A stretch of 32,096 bases of DNA, taken from contig NZ_LT964679.1 of the NCBI RefSeq assembly GCF_900240215.1, positions 992,035 to 1,024,130 of the forward strand, written 5' to 3'. Positions 8,260 through 17,029 of the stretch are shown piece by piece. The position numbers were made by a program, and so were the translations under genes. The DNA comes from Raoultibacter timonensis. Lineage in GTDB: Bacteria; Actinomycetota; Coriobacteriia; Coriobacteriales; Eggerthellaceae. The notes beneath the pieces were generated by a model. The model ran no database searches, was not told the origin of the DNA, and was given only the letters and a program-made list of their open reading frames with translations. Position 1 is the first letter of the stretch. Every line of letters starts with the position of its first letter.

Positions 8260-9264
8260 ATGGGATCATTCATCGAAACCATCCTTGCGAAGGCTGCATC
8301 CGATAAGCAGACCATCGTGTTGCCCGAGGGAGACGACGAGCGGACGCTTAAAGCAGCCGAGGCAATCTTGGCCGACGATATCGCCGATTTGGTGATCCTC
8401 GGGAACGCCGAAGCGATCAACGCGAGTTCCTACAACCTCGAAGGCGCTGCCGTAGTCGATCCGCGCACCGCCCCCGAACGCGCCGAATACGCCTCCGCGC
8501 TCTACGAACTTCGCAAGGCGAAAGGCATGACCGAAGAGCAGGCGCTCGAACTCATGGACAACGTACTGTACTTCGGCAACATGATGGTGAAGCTCGGCCG
8601 CGCCGACGGCATGGTGTGCGGTGCCTGCCACTCCACCTCAGACGTGCTGCGCGCTTCGCTCCAGATCCTGAAAACCGCACCCGGCGTTCGTCTCGTGAGC
8701 GCGTTCTTCATCATGATCGTCCCCGACTGCGAATACGGCAACAACGGCGTGTTCCTGTTCGCCGACTCCGGCCTCGAGATCCAGCCCGATTCCGAACGGC
8801 TCGCGAACATCGCGGTGAGCTCGGCCGGGTCATGGAAGACGCTCATCGGCACCGAACCCGTCGTCGCCATGCTCTCCCACTCGACCTACGGATCCGCTTC
8901 GGCGAACGCCGACCGCGACAAGGTCATCGAGGCGACCGAAATAGCCCGGGAGCTCGCACCCGGTGTCGCCATCGACGGGGAGCTGCAGCTCGATGCCGCC
9001 ATCGTGCCCTCGGTGGGCGCGTCGAAGGCACCCGAATCGACGGTTGCGGGCAGGGCCAACGTTCTTATCTTCCCCGACCTCGATGCCGGAAACATCGGCT
9101 ACAAGCTCGTGCAGCGCCTTGCGAAGGCCGAAGCCTACGGCCCCATCACCCAAGGCCTTGCCGCGCCGGTGAACGACCTGTCCCGCGGCTGCTCGGCCGA
9201 GGACATCGTCGGCGTGATCGGAATCACCTGCGTGCAATCACAGGCGAAGAAGGCGGCGAACTGA
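8260..9264 (+). CDS. pta: Phosphate acetyltransferase
   Basis: 334-residue enzyme converting acetyl-CoA and phosphate to acetyl phosphate, the first step of acetate fermentation. It is the short, single-domain Pta form without the N-terminal DRTGG and AAA-like regions of the E. coli protein. IVLPEGDDERTLKAA at the start, GMVCGACHSTSDVLR, FADSGLEIQPD, MLSHSTYGSA and the closing GLAAPVNDLSRGCS are all conserved in the family. AAAGGA lies about a dozen bases before the ATG. Its metabolic partner ackA is adjacent but points the opposite way, so the pair is not an operon here. Confidence 0.96.
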   Translation: MGSFIETILAKAASDKQTIVLPEGDDERTLKAAEAILADDIADLVILGNAEAINASSYNLEGAAVVDPRTAPERAEYASALYELRKAKGMTEEQALELMDNVLYFGNMMVKLGRADGMVCGACHSTSDVLRASLQILKTAPGVRLVSAFFIMIVPDCEYGNNGVFLFADSGLEIQPDSERLANIAVSSAGSWKTLIGTEPVVAMLSHSTYGSASANADRDKVIEATEIARELAPGVAIDGELQLDAAIVPSVGASKAPESTVAGRANVLIFPDLDAGNIGYKLVQRLAKAEAYGPITQGLAAPVNDLSRGCSAEDIVGVIGITCVQSQAKKAAN

Positions 9265-9306
9265 CACCATCCGCGCGAGCGCTTCGCAGCGCTGTAGCGA
9301 AGAAAA

Positions 9307-9350
9307 AGCGACCCCGATGATTTGCCGATCATCGGGGTCGCTTCGTTTTT
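9307..9350 (+). terminator. Bidirectional terminator between pta and ackA
   Basis: A perfect 15-base-pair stem (9307-9321 with 9328-9342) and a six-base loop. On the plus strand it is followed by TCGTTTTT, and on the minus strand by a T-rich run (9307-9303), so it can end both convergent transcripts. Confidence 0.93.
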
Positions 9351-9387
9351 GCGGGGCAACGAGATGCCGAGAGCGCGTGCTTTCGGC

Positions 9388-10602
9388 TTACGCCTCCACA
9401 AGCTGGCTCTTGGCGTACACGATTTCGTAGGTGTCGCGGGCGATCATGTACTCCTCGTTCGTGGGAATGACGATGATCTTGACCCTCGAATCGTCGCTCG
9501 AGATCTCGCGCTCGAACCCGCGGTGGCGGTTCTTCTCCTCGTCGAGCACGATGCCGAGCGGTTGCAGGCCCGAGAAGATCATGCGGCGCATCTTCTCGCA
9601 GTTCTCGCCGACGCCCGCCGTGAGCACGATGGCGTCGACGCCGCCCATGACGGCGATGTACTGCCCGATGTACTTCTTAACGGAGTTCGAGTACATGTCG
9701 TAAGCGAGCTGGGCTCGTTCGTGTCCCTGCTCGGAGGCCTCTTTGACACTGCGCAGATCGTTGCTGATGCCCGAAATGCCTAAAAGGCCCGATTTCTTGT
9801 TCATGAGGTCGTTGACCTCGGAAGTGGTCAGACCCTCGTGCTCCATGATGAACGGAACGATGGCGGGATCGATCGCGCCGCAGCGGGTTCCCATCATGAG
9901 GCCGTCGAGCGGCGTGAGACCCATCGAGGTATCGACGGCGACGCCGTGATCGATGGCCGAGGCGGAGCAGCCGTTCCCGAGGTGGCAGGTGATGAGCTTG
10001 AGCTCGTCGAGCGGTTCCCCGAGCACGACGGCGGCGCGCTCGGCCACGTAGCGATGCGAGGTTCCGTGGGCGCCGTACTTGCGGATGGCATGCTTCTCGT
10101 ACATCTCGTAAGGCAAGGGGTACATGTACGCCTTCGGGGGGAGCGTCTGGAAGAACGACGTGTCGAACACCGCCACCATCGGAACGTTCGGCATGAGCTT
10201 CTGGCAGGCGTGGATACCCATGAGCGCTGCCTTGTTGTGAAGCGGTGCGAGCTCTGCAAGCTCGTCGATCTTGGCAATCACGTCGTCGTCGATGAGAGCC
10301 GATTTGTCGAAGTACTTGCCGCCCTGCACGACGCGATGCCCGATCGCGTCGATCTCGTCGAGCGAATCGATGGCTTTCGTGGGTCCGTCGAGAAGCGCAT
10401 CGATGACGAGCGCCATTGCGGCATCGTGGTCTTTCATCTCGGCATCGAGCACATGCTCGTTCTCATCGAGTCCGTGCTTATGAAATGCCCCGCTCGAGCC
10501 TACCCGCTCGCAGATCCCCTTGGCGAGGAGCTTCTGCTGCTCGACGTTGACCAATTGGTATTTCAGGGACGATGAACCTGCGTTGACAACCAATACGTTC
10601 AA
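9388..10602 (-). CDS. ackA: Acetate kinase
   Basis: 404-residue ASKHA-fold kinase that makes ATP and acetate from acetyl phosphate, completing the pathway begun by pta. VLVVNAGSSSLKYQLV at the N-terminus, GHRVVQGG, FDTSFFQT, HGTSHRYVAE, HLGNGCSASA and LTAGVGENCE follow in the standard order. Translation starts with TTG at 10602: AAGGAGG is seven bases upstream, and the protein then begins exactly where the family does. Its 3' end faces pta across a shared terminator. Confidence 0.97.
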   Translation of the reverse strand: MNVLVVNAGSSSLKYQLVNVEQQKLLAKGICERVGSSGAFHKHGLDENEHVLDAEMKDHDAAMALVIDALLDGPTKAIDSLDEIDAIGHRVVQGGKYFDKSALIDDDVIAKIDELAELAPLHNKAALMGIHACQKLMPNVPMVAVFDTSFFQTLPPKAYMYPLPYEMYEKHAIRKYGAHGTSHRYVAERAAVVLGEPLDELKLITCHLGNGCSASAIDHGVAVDTSMGLTPLDGLMMGTRCGAIDPAIVPFIMEHEGLTTSEVNDLMNKKSGLLGISGISNDLRSVKEASEQGHERAQLAYDMYSNSVKKYIGQYIAVMGGVDAIVLTAGVGENCEKMRRMIFSGLQPLGIVLDEEKNRHRGFEREISSDDSRVKIIVIPTNEEYMIARDTYEIVYAKSQLVEA

Positions 10603-10636
10603 TATTCCGCCTCCTTGTGCACTCGGTAAGCTATTA

Positions 10637-10665
10637 ATTTTAGGGGTTATCAGCCCATCTGTCCG
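10637..10665 (-). promoter_or_regulatory. Putative ackA promoter
   Basis: On the minus strand CGGACA (10660-10665) and TAAAAT (10637-10642) are separated by exactly 17 bases, 34 bases upstream of the TTG start. Each matches the consensus at four or five of six positions. Confidence 0.45.
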
Positions 10666-10730
10666 ATTGAGTGGTCAAGGATCTCGGCAAGCGGCAGCAT
10701 GTTATAGAAAATCCACAGGTATCGACCCAA

Positions 10731-10760
10731 GAATAAAGAAAAAGGCCGCATACGCGGCCC
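10731..10760 (-). terminator. Terminator downstream of the HIT gene
   Basis: GGCCGC (10744-10749) pairs with GCGGCC (10754-10759), and the minus strand continues with TTTTTC and more T. It lies about 120 bases beyond the HIT stop. Two further 7-base-pair hairpins without T-tracts sit closer to the gene (10855-10873 and 10807-10825). Confidence 0.7.
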
Positions 10761-10878
10761 GAGCTGCCCGCGGTTCGCACCGCAAGCCGAACCCGCAATC
10801 CATCATCGCCGCATCGCCTGCGGCGAGCAGCGGAAAGGGACGCGGGCGCATCGAGCTCGCCGCACGGGCGAGCGAACC

Positions 10879-11226
10879 CTACGACAAAGCGGGAGATCCC
10901 GAATTCATCGGCGCGCCACCGAGTACATGCACATGAAGGTGGTGGACGGTCTGCTGCGCATCGGATCCGGTGTTGACGATGACCCGATACCCCGAATCGG
11001 CGATGCCTTTGATTTCGGCGACTTTCTTCACCGTGTTGAATACGTGGCCCATAAGATCGTCGGGGACGGCGTCCCCGATGTTGGCGTAGTGCTCTTTGGG
11101 GATGATGAGCGCATGAACGGGCATTTGGGGATTAAGATCCTCGAATGCAAGAACGCGTTCGTCCTCGTACACTACGGTTGCGGGTATCTCCCCTGCCGCT
11201 ATCTTGCAGAAAATGCAATCGTCCAT
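10879..11226 (-). CDS. HIT family nucleotide-binding hydrolase
   Basis: 115-residue histidine-triad protein, the type that hydrolyses purine nucleoside phosphoramidates or related nucleotides in the cytoplasm. CIFCKIAAGEIP at the N-terminus and the catalytic HHLHVHVLGG triad near the C-terminus are diagnostic of the HINT branch. ATG 11226 has AAAGGA about six bases upstream and gives the normal MDDCIFCK start; a longer in-frame version begins without support. It lies 65 bases downstream of xseB on the same strand and may share its transcript. Confidence 0.94.
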   Translation of the reverse strand: MDDCIFCKIAAGEIPATVVYEDERVLAFEDLNPQMPVHALIIPKEHYANIGDAVPDDLMGHVFNTVKKVAEIKGIADSGYRVIVNTGSDAQQTVHHLHVHVLGGAPMNSGSPALS

Positions 11227-11291
11227 ACCGGTTCCTTTCCTTCTGACCTGCATCGGTTTCAGGTTTTCGTTTCTGCCGCTACGATGACATT

Positions 11292-11543
11292 CTACGACAA
11301 GGTCGTATCGGTGGCTGCATCGTTTGCACCCGCTTCGAGTTCGCCCATGAGGACATCGACCTTTTGCTGGGCCTCGTTCAGGCGCTTCTTCAACGCGGCG
11401 AGCAGTGCAACGCCGCGCTCGTAGCTTTTCAGGGAATCCTCAAGCTCAAGGGTGTTGCCCTCGAGCACGCCGACGATTCCCTCGAGCTCGGACATCGCCT
11501 CCCGAAACGTCATCTCTTCGATAGGCCGCGCGTTATCGTTCAT
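11292..11543 (-). CDS. xseB: Exodeoxyribonuclease VII small subunit
   Basis: 83-residue helical protein that associates in several copies with XseA to form exonuclease VII, a single-strand-specific DNase. The MTFREAMSELEGIVGVLEGNTLELEDSLKSYE core is the XseB signature and ends in the usual KVDVL segment. The start codon overlaps the end of xseA by 11 bases, so translation is probably coupled. Confidence 0.95.
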   Translation of the reverse strand: MNDNARPIEEMTFREAMSELEGIVGVLEGNTLELEDSLKSYERGVALLAALKKRLNEAQQKVDVLMGELEAGANDAATDTTLS

Positions 11544-12852
11544 CTAAGCCTCCAAACAAAATGTTCTCACTCGTAATCTTCTCTATCTTCTCGACGGTGC
11601 AGCCGAGACGGCCGTCTGCAACCTCGACCTGGACCGTATCGTCGAGCCGTATGGCATCGACGCTCTTGACGATGGAGCCCTGTTCGTCTTTGGCGATCGC
11701 GTAGCCTCTCGAAAGAATCGTGAGCGGCGATAGGTCGTGCAGGCGCGCGGCACCCATGGCGAGCTGGTTCTCGAAACGCGGCAGCATCGCAGCGCCCGCC
11801 GAGCGGACTCGCTCCTCGAGATGGGCGAGCCTCACGCGATCGCGATCGAGATTGATCGGAATGGCCCGCTGCAGGCGGTCTTCGAACAAGTCGAGGCTCT
11901 GCGCTTCCACGGCGAACAGCATGTTCGGGTCGGCGAACACCGGGCGATCGGCGATGCGGTCGACCGCCGAAAGCGCCCGCTCGATCCTCGTCGTCAAGGC
12001 GCGGGAAAGGTTCGACCCCTCGATGTCGAGCTCACCTTCGAGGCTCTCAAAGGTCGGACTTACCGTCTCCGCCGCCGCAGTCGGCGTCGAAGCTCTCACG
12101 TCGGCCACCATGTCGGCGATGCTCGTGTCGGGCTCGTGTCCGATACCGGTAACCACCGGCACGCCGAGCGATGCGATGGCACGCGCCAACGCCTCGTCGT
12201 TGAACGGCATGAGATCCTCGAACGACCCGCCGCCGCGCACGAGCAGCACGACCTCGGCCCCCGCATCCCGTACCGCCTCGAGCGCCGCTATCAGCCCGGC
12301 GGGCGCATGCTCCCCTTCGACGGCGACGCCTGCGAGCATGACCCGTGCAAGCGGATAGCGCCTTCTCAGCGTTCGCAGCACATCGTGGACCGCCGCACCC
12401 CGCGGGGAGGTTACGAGGCCTATGCGCTCGGGAAGCTGCGGAAGGGGCTTCTTGCGCTCGGGCCGCATAAGGCCTTCGGCCTCGAGTTTTTTGGCAAGGT
12501 TCGCCACTTGCAAACGCAGGTTTCCCTCGCCCGCGAGGGAAAGGCCGAATACGTCGAAGTTCATACGGCCTTTCGGCGCGTACAGGGTGAACCGCCCCGT
12601 CAGCTCGACGAGCATGCCGACCCGCAGATCAACGCCCGCGCTCTTGTAGCGGTTGAGCCACATCATGCAGGGCATGCTCGCCCCGGAATCCTTGACCGAG
12701 AAGTACACAGCTTTGTATCCGGGCTTGTTCGAGACCTCGGAGACCTCGCCGATGAGCTTGACGGTGAACGACTCGAGCGATTTCTTGGCAAGCGCAAGCG
12801 CCGCCGAAACGCTCAACGGTTCGTCTTGGCGCTGCTCGAAATCCTCCGGCAT
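11533..12852 (-). CDS. xseA: Exodeoxyribonuclease VII large subunit
   Basis: 439-residue catalytic subunit of exonuclease VII. An N-terminal OB-fold (about 10-105, LIGEVSEVSNKPGYKAVYFSVKD) is followed by the catalytic region with GLVTSPRGAAVHD, RGGGSFEDLMPFNDE and GHEPDTSIADMVADVRASTPTAAAE, all conserved. A coiled-coil-rich C-terminal part and a RGYAI strand follow. It starts ten bases after the yugP-like gene and runs into xseB, forming a three-gene unit. The ribosome site (AGGCGA) is weak. Confidence 0.96.
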   Translation of the reverse strand: MPEDFEQRQDEPLSVSAALALAKKSLESFTVKLIGEVSEVSNKPGYKAVYFSVKDSGASMPCMMWLNRYKSAGVDLRVGMLVELTGRFTLYAPKGRMNFDVFGLSLAGEGNLRLQVANLAKKLEAEGLMRPERKKPLPQLPERIGLVTSPRGAAVHDVLRTLRRRYPLARVMLAGVAVEGEHAPAGLIAALEAVRDAGAEVVLLVRGGGSFEDLMPFNDEALARAIASLGVPVVTGIGHEPDTSIADMVADVRASTPTAAAETVSPTFESLEGELDIEGSNLSRALTTRIERALSAVDRIADRPVFADPNMLFAVEAQSLDLFEDRLQRAIPINLDRDRVRLAHLEERVRSAGAAMLPRFENQLAMGAARLHDLSPLTILSRGYAIAKDEQGSIVKSVDAIRLDDTVQVEVADGRLGCTVEKIEKITSENILFGGLDER

Positions 12853-12862
12853 GCGCGATCGC

Positions 12863-13534
12863 CTAGTTGTTGTCGCGAAGGGACAGCAGGTACAGCAGCT
12901 GCAGGATGGAGGTCAGGGCCGCAGCAACATAGGTGAATGCGCAGGCGCGCAGCACCGAGAAGGCACCTGTCTGCTCGCCCTGCGACACGCCGGTCGTACC
13001 GAGGTACGCCATGGCGCGGCGGCTCGCGTTGAACTCGACGGGCAGCGTCACGATCTGGAAGAGCACCGCAGCGGCGTACATGATGATCGCAAGGTCGACA
13101 AGGCCCATAAGGTTCATGAAGATGCCGATGAGCAACAGGAACATCCAGGCGTTCGACGCCAGGTTGACCACGGGGACGAGCGCGCTGCGGATCTTCATGG
13201 GCGAATAGCCCTGCGCGAACTGCACGGCGTGCCCCGCTTCGTGGCAGGCCGTCGCGATGGCCGTGATGCTCGTGCCGTTGTACTCGTCGGGTCCGAGCGA
13301 GATGGAGTTGCTGCGCGGATCGAAGTGATCCTGCCCGGGTGCGCCCTGATGAATCGAAACGCCGGACACCCCGTTGGCGGCGAGCATGCGGCGCGCCATC
13401 TCGGCACCCGTTATGCCGAGCGCGGACGGAACCTTCTTGTACTTCTTCAACTTGGAGTTGACGTAAAAGGTCGCAAACCCGCCGATGGCGAGCGTAACGA
13501 CGATCAATGCGATATAGAGGGGGCTAATTGGCAT
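12863..13534 (-). CDS. YugP-type neutral zinc metallopeptidase, membrane-bound
   Basis: 223-residue integral membrane protein of the Zn_peptidase_2 (YugP) family. The zinc-binding motif is HEAGHAVQFA, with an N-terminal membrane anchor (about 5-26) and further hydrophobic spans around 125-145, 146-170 and 195-217. DHFDPRSNSISLGPDEYNGTSI upstream of the HEAGH is also typical. The substrate is unknown for most members. It heads the yugP-xseA-xseB unit. AAGGAG is twelve bases upstream of the ATG. Pairing with exonuclease VII genes is probably positional rather than functional. Confidence 0.92.
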   Translation of the reverse strand: MPISPLYIALIVVTLAIGGFATFYVNSKLKKYKKVPSALGITGAEMARRMLAANGVSGVSIHQGAPGQDHFDPRSNSISLGPDEYNGTSITAIATACHEAGHAVQFAQGYSPMKIRSALVPVVNLASNAWMFLLLIGIFMNLMGLVDLAIIMYAAAVLFQIVTLPVEFNASRRAMAYLGTTGVSQGEQTGAFSVLRACAFTYVAAALTSILQLLYLLSLRDNN

Positions 13535-13603
13535 AGCGCTCTCAGTCTCCTTAGATATGCGCGCAGATCATGCCTGCGTCTGAGCTTCCATGTTTCGAAA
13601 ACC

Positions 13604-13609
13604 ATTATA
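13604..13609 (-). promoter_or_regulatory. Putative -10 box of the yugP-xseA-xseB unit
   Basis: TATAAT on the minus strand, 70 bases upstream of the yugP-like start, in the 110-base gap after ribonuclease D. TTCGAA lies 17 bases farther upstream as a poor -35. Confidence 0.4.
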
Positions 13610-13644
13610 CGGGAATCGGTCATCCGTTCGAAAACATCACATGA

Positions 13645-14817
13645 TTACTGTGAAGTTTTCGTAACCTTGAGCGCACCTTTTTCAAGACTCAAGGCAATGT
13701 TGCCCGCCAGCAGGTCGAGGAGTTCGGCTCCCACGAGGGCGCGCCTCCATCCGCGGAGCAGATCGATCCCCTCGGTATAGCCCCGCGCCACCCGCGCGAG
13801 ATCGTCGTGCGAGGCGAGCGTCGGGAATGCAACCCCGTTCTCCTTCGCTCGCAAGCGCACGAGCGCGCACATCAAATCGAGTTCCGCGTCGACGTTGCGC
13901 TCGTTCTTGCCAGTGCGATCGGTCTCGGGCCAGGTCTCTTTCGGAGCGTCGATGCCCTTGGCTATGAGCCCCACCACCGCTCGAGCGTCTTTCGTGCTCA
14001 AACGGTCTCCAAGGCCCCTCACCATGAAGAGCTCGTCGATGGTGCGGGCTTCGCGCTTGCATGCCTCGACGATCTGCTCGTCGGTTACGATCCACTTGCG
14101 CGGCACATCCCGACGCTGGGCCTCCACCTCGCGCCAAGCAGCCACCTCGCGAGCCGCCGACAGCTGTTTCCTCGAAAGCTGGGACACGCGCTTGAGCCTG
14201 CGGTAGCGGTCGCGTTCGTCGATCTCGTAGCGACCCGGGTCCGAAAGCGATTCGAAATCCTGATCGAGCCAATGAAGCCGGCCCTTCTCTTCGAGGGCCG
14301 CATGCATCGAAGCGTAAAGCTTCGGCAGGTATATCACATCGTCGGCCGCATAGCTGAGCTGCGATTCCGAAAGAGGCCTTCGGGACCAGTCGGTGAAGGA
14401 GTCGATCTTCTTCAGCTGAACACCGCATTCCGAGTACACGAGGGCGGCGTAACCGATCTGCTGGGTGTGGCCGAGCAGGGCCGCGGCGATCTGCGTGTCG
14501 AACACCGGCTTGGGCAGCACGCCGATTTCCCGGTACAGGATCTCGAGATCCTGCCCCGCTGCATGAAAGAGCTTCACGATGGATTCGTTTTCAAGCAGCA
14601 GTGCGAGCACGCCAAGATCATCGACCGCAAACGGATCGACGATGACCGTCTCGTCGTCGGTTGCCATCTGGAGCAGGCAAAGGCGGGCATAATAGGTCTT
14701 CTCGCGCAGGAACTCGGTATCGATTGCCAGAACGCTCGACGCTTTCGCACGATCGACAAACGACACGAGTTCGTCTTGGTTTGCTATGTACAAGGGACGT
14801 CCTTCGTGTTTTCTCAT
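13645..14817 (-). CDS. rnd: Ribonuclease D (DEDDy 3'-5' exoribonuclease)
   Basis: 390-residue exoribonuclease of the RNase D family, which trims 3' ends of tRNA and other stable RNA. All five DEDDy residues are visible: Asp33 and Glu35 (IDTEF), Asp90 (FHAAGQDLEIL), Tyr156 and Asp160 (SYAADDVIYLP). Two HRDC-like regions follow: one around 205-285 with SAAREVAAWREVEAQRRD, and a degenerate second near the C-terminus. The ATG at 14817 has no good ribosome site, and TATGAT about 20 bases upstream could serve a short-leader message. It is divergent from the lipid kinase gene. Confidence 0.92.
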   Translation of the reverse strand: MRKHEGRPLYIANQDELVSFVDRAKASSVLAIDTEFLREKTYYARLCLLQMATDDETVIVDPFAVDDLGVLALLLENESIVKLFHAAGQDLEILYREIGVLPKPVFDTQIAAALLGHTQQIGYAALVYSECGVQLKKIDSFTDWSRRPLSESQLSYAADDVIYLPKLYASMHAALEEKGRLHWLDQDFESLSDPGRYEIDERDRYRRLKRVSQLSRKQLSAAREVAAWREVEAQRRDVPRKWIVTDEQIVEACKREARTIDELFMVRGLGDRLSTKDARAVVGLIAKGIDAPKETWPETDRTGKNERNVDAELDLMCALVRLRAKENGVAFPTLASHDDLARVARGYTEGIDLLRGWRRALVGAELLDLLAGNIALSLEKGALKVTKTSQ

Positions 14818-14856
14818 TCCGTATGATGTACTATCATAGCAACAGAAAGGGAATCT

Positions 14857-15762
14857 GTGAAACTGCTTATTGTCAACAATCTCTCATCCGGCTTCGGCGA
14901 AGGCGCGATCTACGACTTCGTTCGCTCGTTCGTGTCCGATGGCGACGAAGTCTGCATCCGTTCGACCGACGGAACAACCGATCTGACCGACATGCTCGAA
15001 GATGCGTCATCCTACGATGCCGTCGTTGCGAGCGGAGGCGATGGGACGGTCGCCGCCGTCTGCTACGAACTGCGCAACACCGGCATCCCCATCCTGCCCT
15101 TCCCCGCCGGCACGGCCAACATCCTCACGCTCAACCTCGCCTCGCCCCTCGAGCCGCACGCTTTGGCGAAGCTCGTCAAGTCGGGTCAGACGCTCGACTT
15201 CGACCTCGGGGAAATAGAGGTCGCGGGCAAAACGTTCGGCTTCGCCATCATGGCGGGAGCCGGCTACGATGCGGCCATCATGCATGACGCCAAACCCAAC
15301 AAACGCCTGCTGGGACCCATGGCGTACTTTTCTGCCGCCATCACGAACCCCCTTCCCGAGGTTTCCCGGTTCACGCTCACCATCGACGGCGAGACGATCG
15401 AGCGCGAGGGGCTCGGCATCCTCCTCGTGAACTTCTCGAAGATCCAGTTCGATATCTCGGTCACTCACGAAAACGAACCGCGCGACGGGGAGTTCGAGGT
15501 CGTCGTGCTCAAGGCTGAAAACGCATTCGGGCTTATCCCTGCCGTCGTTGCGGGACTGCTCGACCGCGGCGGAGATTTTCCCGATCGCAGCGACGCGCTC
15601 GAAATCCATCGCGGCTCGAAGATCGAGGTGTCGGCCGATCCCCCGATGCAGGTTCAGTACGACGGGGAGGCTACCGAGCTGACCACACCGTTTTCGGCCC
15701 ACATCCTCAAAGGAGCCACCAAGCTCTTCATCTCGGACGAAGGTTACGACCTGTTCTCCTGA
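14857..15762 (+). CDS. Diacylglycerol kinase family lipid kinase (YegS/BmrU-like)
   Basis: 301-residue protein of the DAGK catalytic family. The nucleotide-binding signature SGGDGTV and the following PFPAGTANILTLNL are intact. A C-terminal beta-sandwich (DGEFEVVVLKAENAF, MQVQYDGEATE) is as expected. Members phosphorylate diacylglycerol or other lipids at the inner membrane face. The start is GTG at 14857, with AAAGGG five bases upstream. The exact lipid substrate cannot be inferred. The 122 bases after the stop hold short GC hairpins (15809-15823, 15837-15853) without T-tracts. Confidence 0.91.
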   Translation: MKLLIVNNLSSGFGEGAIYDFVRSFVSDGDEVCIRSTDGTTDLTDMLEDASSYDAVVASGGDGTVAAVCYELRNTGIPILPFPAGTANILTLNLASPLEPHALAKLVKSGQTLDFDLGEIEVAGKTFGFAIMAGAGYDAAIMHDAKPNKRLLGPMAYFSAAITNPLPEVSRFTLTIDGETIEREGLGILLVNFSKIQFDISVTHENEPRDGEFEVVVLKAENAFGLIPAVVAGLLDRGGDFPDRSDALEIHRGSKIEVSADPPMQVQYDGEATELTTPFSAHILKGATKLFISDEGYDLFS

Positions 15763-15884
15763 CGGTTTGGCGGTGTGAGCGCCTGACAATCCGAAGGCCC
15801 CTCAGAGGCACCGCTTTGCGGTGGCGCATGCGCCCGGCCGATAGCCGATCGGCTCCGTCGCAAGGGTCGCACGCAGCGGATTCC

Positions 15885-16859
15885 TCAGTCCGGACGCACG
15901 GAAACCTGGAGTTCGGCGCGGAGCGCGTAGTGGGCTGCTACCGACTCCGGGCTCATGCACCGCAGCCGCCTGCCCATCATCTTCGCCAGCAACCGTGCGA
16001 CCTTCCGCAGTTCCTCGACGTCGTCGAGCTGCGCCCTCGTCACGCCGACAACGCGAATGCCTTGCGCCAGCAGCGTGTTACGACGTTTCGCGTCGCTCGC
16101 TATCCTCGCTGCACCCGTATGCCACTGATCGCTATCGTATTCTACGGCGATCTTCGATTCCGGCCAGTAAAGGTCGCATACGCAATACCTTCGATCGGCC
16201 ATCGATTGCGATCTTCTTCCCGTATCGATACGGTAGTTGAGCAAAAGCCCGTCAAGCCCGAATCCGCCCAATCGGTACGGGAGGCTCAGCAGTATTGCCA
16301 GCACCGTCTCCCTCGGAGAAGCCGATCCGTCCAAAACGTAACGCAGAGCGCGAGCGGCTTTCTTCTTTCCGTATACCTCCGGAGCGCCTTCCAGGAAAGC
16401 TCGAAGCTTTACGGAGGAAGTAAGCGGGGCCATGCAACGGGCTCCGGATGCAGGTTTGCCGTTCTCGGCATACGTGCCGCACAGTTCAAACCCGAGCCGA
16501 ATGAGCTCTGCCAGTCCGATCCGAGTTGCCATCTGCACGAATATAAATTCGGGCGTGCTCACAAGAAATCCCTTGCCCGCATCCGCGAACGAGTTGTCGG
16601 GAAGTTTTCCTCCAACGTATCGACTTGCGATCGCGCTCGTACTCGTCCGTGCGCATGCATTGCCAACCAGCACGCTTAACGGCAGCGTGCATCCGCCCGG
16701 ACGAAGGTTGCCGCTTTCGAGACGGGGCTTATCGGTGCAATCGAGCGCTAGGCGCGCCGCCTCGGTCGCCTTTCTTCGCGATGCCCCGTCGCGCAGAAAC
16801 TTCGCACCGACGGTGTTCCAGTATTCAAGCGCAGACGTATGGCTTACGAGGATAGTCAT
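15885..16859 (-). CDS. DUF559 (Vsr-like nuclease fold) protein with AbiEi-like layout
   Basis: 324-residue protein. The C-terminal third (about 225-295) has the DUF559 pattern: CDLYWPESKIAVEYDSDQWH with Asp229, Glu240 and Asp242, then DAKRRNTLLAQGIRVVGVT, as in PD-(D/E)XK/Vsr-type nuclease folds. The preceding SPRETVLAILL (about 181-191) and the poorly conserved N-terminal part match the arrangement of actinobacterial proteins annotated as AbiEi-like antitoxin or endonuclease-domain proteins. No partner AbiEii-type toxin gene is next to it, so a toxin-antitoxin role is unsupported. No ribosome site precedes the ATG. An inverted repeat immediately upstream may be an operator. Biological function is unknown. 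Confidence 0.7.
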   Translation of the reverse strand: MTILVSHTSALEYWNTVGAKFLRDGASRRKATEAARLALDCTDKPRLESGNLRPGGCTLPLSVLVGNACARTSTSAIASRYVGGKLPDNSFADAGKGFLVSTPEFIFVQMATRIGLAELIRLGFELCGTYAENGKPASGARCMAPLTSSVKLRAFLEGAPEVYGKKKAARALRYVLDGSASPRETVLAILLSLPYRLGGFGLDGLLLNYRIDTGRRSQSMADRRYCVCDLYWPESKIAVEYDSDQWHTGAARIASDAKRRNTLLAQGIRVVGVTRAQLDDVEELRKVARLLAKMMGRRLRCMSPESVAAHYALRAELQVSVRPD

Positions 16860-16880
16860 GGTTTAACAGTACCATAAACC
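16860..16880. repeat. Inverted repeat abutting the DUF559 gene start
   Basis: GGTTTA (16860-16865) and TAAACC (16875-16880) are separated by nine bases, directly upstream of the DUF559 ATG. The position suits an operator or a start-proximal hairpin. The short arms leave chance occurrence possible. Confidence 0.4.
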
Positions 16881-17029
16881 AAACCACTCGGGACAGCACG
16901 GCGCAATCGCCTTGGCAAAGGCGATTCGAATTCCCCCGAGACTTACACGATGCGCGCTTCACGCCGATCGTCGTACGTGACGGAGTGAAGCGCCCGGCGC
17001 AGGCTGTGCCGTTGCGGCACATTGACAAT

